DNA from: Kiloniella sp. EL199
GTDB lineage: Bacteria; Pseudomonadota; Alphaproteobacteria; Kiloniellales; Kiloniellaceae
Direction of reading: 5' to 3'
Length of the DNA stretch: 64,000 nt
NCBI RefSeq assembly: GCF_900313065.1
Contig: NZ_OMPU01000011.1
Coordinates: 1-64,000, forward strand
Positions 62,542 to 64,000 of this stretch are shown one piece after another. Under the pieces are notes generated by a model. It was not told where the DNA came from. It searched no databases and was given only the letters and a program-made list of their open reading frames with translations. Each line of letters starts with the position of its first letter. The stretch's first letter is position 1. Both the position numbers and the translations under genes were made by a program.

Positions 62542-63339
62542 TTAGCCACCCCACCAGTAAACAGCAACAAACAGGAACAACCACACAACATCCACAAAGT
62601 GCCAGTACCAGGCTGCAGCCTCAAAACCAACGTGGGCTTCAGGCGTAAAGTGACCTTTTTTCGTACGAATGAGACATACAAAAAGGAAAATGGTACCAAC
62701 AATAACGTGGAAGCCGTGGAAACCAGTCGCCATGTAGAAGGTAGAAGAATAAATGTCGTCGGTGAAACCGAATGCAGCATGGCTATATTCAAAGGCCTGA
62801 AGTGCCGTAAAGATCACACCAAGAGCCACAGTAATCATCAAGGCATGTACAGCCTGTTTCTGTTCACTGTTTAAGATCGCATGGTGCGCCCATGTCACAG
62901 AACAACCGGATAGCAACAGGATCAATGTGTTCAGGAACGGCAGATCAAAGGCATCAAATGTCTCAACACCAACTGGTGGCCACACGCCTCCGATAACTTC
63001 ACTCGGGTAGAAAGCAGCCGTGAAATAAGCCCAGAAAAATGCCACAAAGAACATTACTTCGGACGCAATGAATAGCACCATGCCATAGCGCAAACCAATA
63101 CGAACCACGGGAGTGTGAAGATGACGAACATAAGCTTCGTTCACCACGTCACGCCACCAGGCATACGCACAAATAAGAACCGATGCGATACCCGCATAGA
63201 GAACCATGTTTGTATAGTCATGCATCATCATGACAAGACCTGTCGCCATCAAACCGGCAGCAAAAGCTGTCAGCAACGGCCAAGGGCTTGGATCAACCAA
63301 ATGATACGGATGTTTTACTTCGTCGTGCCCTGCACTCAT
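62542..63339 (-). CDS. ctaE: Cytochrome c oxidase subunit III
   Basis: A 265-residue subunit of aa3 cytochrome oxidase with seven membrane spans. The N-terminal [21 protein letters not shown] is diagnostic. [21 protein letters not shown] carries the conserved Glu close to subunit I. The end, [27 protein letters not shown], is the family C-terminus. It stabilises the catalytic core and proton uptake. It lies 34 bp after ctaG on the same strand. GAGGGAT precedes the ATG. The usual DUF983 gene between ctaE and SURF1 is absent. Confidence 0.98.
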   Translation of the reverse strand: MSAGHDEVKHPYHLVDPSPWPLLTAFAAGLMATGLVMMMHDYTNMVLYAGIASVLICAYAWWRDVVNEAYVRHLHTPVVRIGLRYGMVLFIASEVMFFVAFFWAYFTAAFYPSEVIGGVWPPVGVETFDAFDLPFLNTLILLLSGCSVTWAHHAILNSEQKQAVHALMITVALGVIFTALQAFEYSHAAFGFTDDIYSSTFYMATGFHGFHVIVGTIFLFVCLIRTKKGHFTPEAHVGFEAAAWYWHFVDVVWLFLFVAVYWWGG

Positions 63340-63373
63340 GATATCCCTCTTAACCAGACGCTGTTGCGTATTG

Positions 63374-63985
63374 TTAATTGATCTCTACAACCGATTTATT
63401 TCCGGTGTCATTACCCAAATCACCCACGTCCATACTATCCTCTTCTTCTGTATCCCGGAAGAAAGTATAGGACAGAGTGATTGTTTTTACGTCACTGAGA
63501 TTCGGATCATTCTCGATTTCCGGATCGACATAGAAGGTAACTGGCATGTCAACTTCCTGTCCCGGTAACAGAGTCTGCTCTGAAAAACAGAAACATTCTA
63601 CTTTTACGAAATACTGACCGGCTTTAAGCGGCGTCACATTGAATGTAGCAACCCCCTTGACCTTATCATCAGACGTATTTTTTGCGCGATAAAACGCAAT
63701 TCCTTCTTCCCCGACCTTAACATCAACCGCGCGCTGCGCGGGCTTAAAGTACCAAGGAAGATCCCCGTTCACAGAGGAATCAAACCGAATAGTCACATCG
63801 CGGTCTGTCACAACCAGATCGTCTGTCGCACCGACTTCAGAAACCTGCGTTGTTCCGCCATAGCCTGTGACCTGACAAAACAATCGATAGAGTGGTACGG
63901 ATGCAAAAGCCAGCGCGACCATTCCACAGACGACACCGCCCAGGATAATTGCAACGCGTGCATTTTTACCACCAGCGACGGACAT
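63374..63985 (-). CDS. ctaG: Cytochrome c oxidase assembly protein CtaG (Cox11)
   Basis: A 203-residue copper chaperone. A single N-terminal span ([21 protein letters not shown]) is followed by [17 protein letters not shown], in which the Cys is conserved. The periplasmic Ig-like domain has the Cu(I) motif C-F-C in [20 protein letters not shown] and the end [11 protein letters not shown]. CtaG delivers copper to the CuB site in subunit I. The start ATG lies 15 bases from the window edge; the genes upstream (ctaB, ctaD) would be outside. It precedes ctaE in a common alphaproteobacterial order. Confidence 0.96.
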   Translation of the reverse strand: MSVAGGKNARVAIILGGVVCGMVALAFASVPLYRLFCQVTGYGGTTQVSEVGATDDLVVTDRDVTIRFDSSVNGDLPWYFKPAQRAVDVKVGEEGIAFYRAKNTSDDKVKGVATFNVTPLKAGQYFVKVECFCFSEQTLLPGQEVDMPVTFYVDPEIENDPNLSDVKTITLSYTFFRDTEEEDSMDVGDLGNDTGNKSVVEIN

Positions 63986-64000
63986 TCTATTTCAACCCCA

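Overview
This is a chromosomal segment of a Gram-negative alphaproteobacterium, with moderate GC content by eye. The assignment rests on a CcrM-type GANTC methyltransferase beside rnhB, F0 genes in the order atpI-atpB-atpE-atpF'-atpF with split b/b' subunits and no F1 genes alongside, a one-chain glycine decarboxylase, the mutY / DciA-like / DsbA-like / smc cluster, the ispH-thrB-rnhA operon, ETF-ubiquinone oxidoreductase, and aa3-oxidase genes (ctaG, ctaE, SURF1). A flagellin, a TAXI-TRAP transporter and low codon GC fit a marine Rhodospirillales or Kiloniellales-like organism. That last step is inference.

Layout. 1-3.5 kb: the end of an IS3-family element interrupts a LysR regulator gene. 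The former divergent targets follow: a pirin and a glutathionyl-hydroquinone reductase, then a DUF924 gene. 3.6-7.3 kb: a large divergent PEP-carboxylase homologue and a small acidic protein. 7.4-8.5 kb: a DUF2946 gene followed by a PCuAC copper chaperone, which looks like a copper-responsive upstream-ORF arrangement. 8.5-16 kb: an AlkC-like protein, a secreted unknown, and a TAXI-TRAP transporter with a DctB-like kinase. 16-25 kb: spermidine synthase, GNAT, nitroreductase, tRNA-Gln, a membrane-anchored peptidoglycan-binding protein with a histone-like tail, ispE, a TPR lipoprotein and ETF-QO. 25-33.6 kb: a UDG-family protein, a lytic transglycosylase, a MoaB-like protein, an antiporter, rnhB, ccrM (behind a dense cluster of its own target sites) and mutY. 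33.8-41.6 kb: DciA-like, DsbA-like, smc and the F0 operon. 41.7-47.7 kb: an amidohydrolase-type glutamine amidotransferase, an unassigned structured RNA, and gcvPHT behind a tandem glycine riboswitch (all minus strand). 48-64 kb: a lipoprotein, ispH-thrB-rnhA, a minimal flagellin, a DUF1194 protein, peroxiredoxin-DsbD, AlgH, GNAT-M16 peptidase-thrC, an M32 carboxypeptidase, and cytochrome oxidase assembly genes.

Most of the window is housekeeping DNA. The strongest unusual signals are: (1) nine GANTC sites in 113 bp in front of ccrM, which suggests methylation-state autoregulation; (2) the DUF2946-PCuAC unit, whose C-terminal Pro-Pro-Arg codons can pair with the chaperone's ribosome binding site; (3) a structured RNA with its own terminator between gcvP and the amidotransferase gene; (4) an IS-inactivated LysR gene that leaves a clean palindromic operator behind; and (5) a histone-like / transmembrane / peptidoglycan-binding fusion. 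No CRISPR array, prophage or defence island was seen.
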